Positions 6,471-7,353 of a stretch of 7,353 bases of DNA are shown here, in pieces. The notes under the pieces were generated by a model. It was given only the letters and a program-made list of their open reading frames with translations, did not search any database and was not told where the DNA came from. The position numbers were made by a program, and so were the translations under genes. Origin of the DNA: an uncultured Bordetella sp. (lineage in GTDB: Bacteria > Pseudomonadota > Gammaproteobacteria > Burkholderiales > Burkholderiaceae_B); contig CALGFL010000412.1 in NCBI GenBank assembly GCA_937881145.1, positions 1 through 7,353 of the forward strand. The letters are read 5' to 3'. Position 1 is the first letter of the stretch; every line of letters begins with the position of its first letter.

Positions 6471-7353
6471 TTACCGGCCGGATTTGAGCTCGGCCCACAG
6501 GCGGGTCTGCAGACGCAGGATGCTCAGGGGCAGCGCCTTGATCACGAACAGCGTCTTGGCGACTTCCGGCGACGGATAGATCTCGGGATTGTCGGCGACC
6601 TCCTTGACCACGTACTTGCGTGCCTCTTTGTTGGCGTTGGGGTAGAACATGGTGTTGGTGATGGCCGCGTGCACCTGCGGGGTCTCGATGTAGTTGACGA
6701 AGGCCATCGCGTTCTCGGGATGCGGCGCGTCCTTGGGCACGGCCATCACGTCGAACCAGGCCGGCGCACCGCCCTTGGGAATGAAGTAGTTGATGTCGTA
6801 GGGCTTCTTGGCTTCGGTGGCGCGGTGGCGGGCGATCATGACGTCGCCCGAGTAGCCGTAGACCATGCACAGGTCGCCCGAGGCCATTTCGTCGATATAG
6901 CCCGAGGAGTTGAACTCGCGGATGTAGGGGCGGATTTTCTTGAGCACCTCCATCGCGGCCTTGTAGTCCTCGGGATTGGTGCTGTTGGGATCCTTGCCCA
7001 GGTAGTGCAGCACGGCCGGGAAGACCTGGCTGGCTTCGTCGAGCACCGATATGCCGCAGTCTTTGAGCTTGGCGGCGTTTTCGGGCTTGAAGAGCATGTC
7101 CCAGCTGGACAGGTCGACCTTGTCGCCCATGCGCTCTTTGACCTTGGTGATGTTGTAGCCCAGGCCGTCGGTGCCCATGCCCCAGGGCACCACGTACTGG
7201 TTGCCCGGATCGACCGTGGCCACCAGGGCCATGATGGCGGGGTCTTCATATTTCAGATTGGGCATGTGGGCCTTGTCCAGCTTCTGGAAGAGACCGGCCT
7301 GGATCTGGCGCGCGGCGTAATGGGTGGACGGCACCACCACGACGTAGCCCGTA
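6471..7353 (-). CDS. potF: Periplasmic polyamine-binding protein PotF, N-terminus cut by window edge
   Basis: The frame is open from the right edge to TAA at 6473-6471, giving about 294 residues; the signal peptide and first lobe start are missing. Strong matches to PotF include VVVPS with the QIQAGLFQKLDK that follows, SWDMLFKPEN, VLHYLGKDPNST, a SGYIDEMASGDLC segment, YGYSGDV, FYPNANKEA and the closing ELKSGR. The family binds polyamines in the cleft between two lobes and delivers them to the PotHI channel. Compared with E. coli PotF as I remember it, Ser85, Ser226, Asp247 and Asp278 are kept, while positions 87, 182, 185, 244 and 276 read His, Glu, Gln, Tyr and Trp. The ligand may therefore differ from putrescine. 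It is the first gene of the visible operon, and its promoter lies outside the window. Confidence 0.93.
   Translation of the reverse strand, partial: TGYVVVVPSTHYAARQIQAGLFQKLDKAHMPNLKYEDPAIMALVATVDPGNQYVVPWGMGTDGLGYNITKVKERMGDKVDLSSWDMLFKPENAAKLKDCGISVLDEASQVFPAVLHYLGKDPNSTNPEDYKAAMEVLKKIRPYIREFNSSGYIDEMASGDLCMVYGYSGDVMIARHRATEAKKPYDINYFIPKGGAPAWFDVMAVPKDAPHPENAMAFVNYIETPQVHAAITNTMFYPNANKEARKYVVKEVADNPEIYPSPEVAKTLFVIKALPLSILRLQTRLWAELKSGR

Overview
The window looks like chromosomal DNA from a high-GC betaproteobacterium, most likely an Alcaligenaceae member such as Bordetella or Achromobacter. This is inferred from the strong G/C preference at third codon positions, the potFGHI gene order, and the mixture of protein families. 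No rRNA or other taxonomic marker is present, so the genus is not certain. All eight supported genes lie on the minus strand, so transcription runs from high to low coordinates.

Right to left (in the direction of transcription): a polyamine ABC importer operon, with the C-terminal ~294 residues of the periplasmic binding protein (potF, cut by the window edge), the ATPase (potG) and two permeases (potH, potI). These are packed with a 4-nt gap, then ATGA, TGATG and ATGA start/stop overlaps. The last ATGA joins potI to a small ArsC/Spx-type thioredoxin-fold protein with a CxxC motif. PotFGHI would import putrescine or a related polyamine. Several pocket residues of the binding protein differ from E. 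coli PotF, so its preferred ligand is open.

A 287-nt region (2997-3283) without a convincing gene follows. It is bounded by a perfect 12-bp inverted repeat, contains smaller hairpins, and has codon and base use unlike its neighbours. It is the most puzzling stretch here. After it come mpg (AAG-type alkyladenine DNA glycosylase) and rmuC, joined by a TGATG overlap: a DNA repair and recombination pair. mpg has no Shine-Dalgarno sequence but has a TATAAC box placed so that transcription could begin at its ATG.

A 184-nt gap (753-936) then leads to an exported protein with two tandem NEW3-type beta-sandwich domains, which runs off the left edge. Such proteins are often encoded beside an ABC exporter, which could lie beyond the window.

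I found no tRNA, rRNA, CRISPR array, transposase or strong intrinsic terminator. Most of the window is ordinary housekeeping and transport DNA. The best leads are the 2997-3283 region, the mpg start, and the altered PotF and Mpg active sites.
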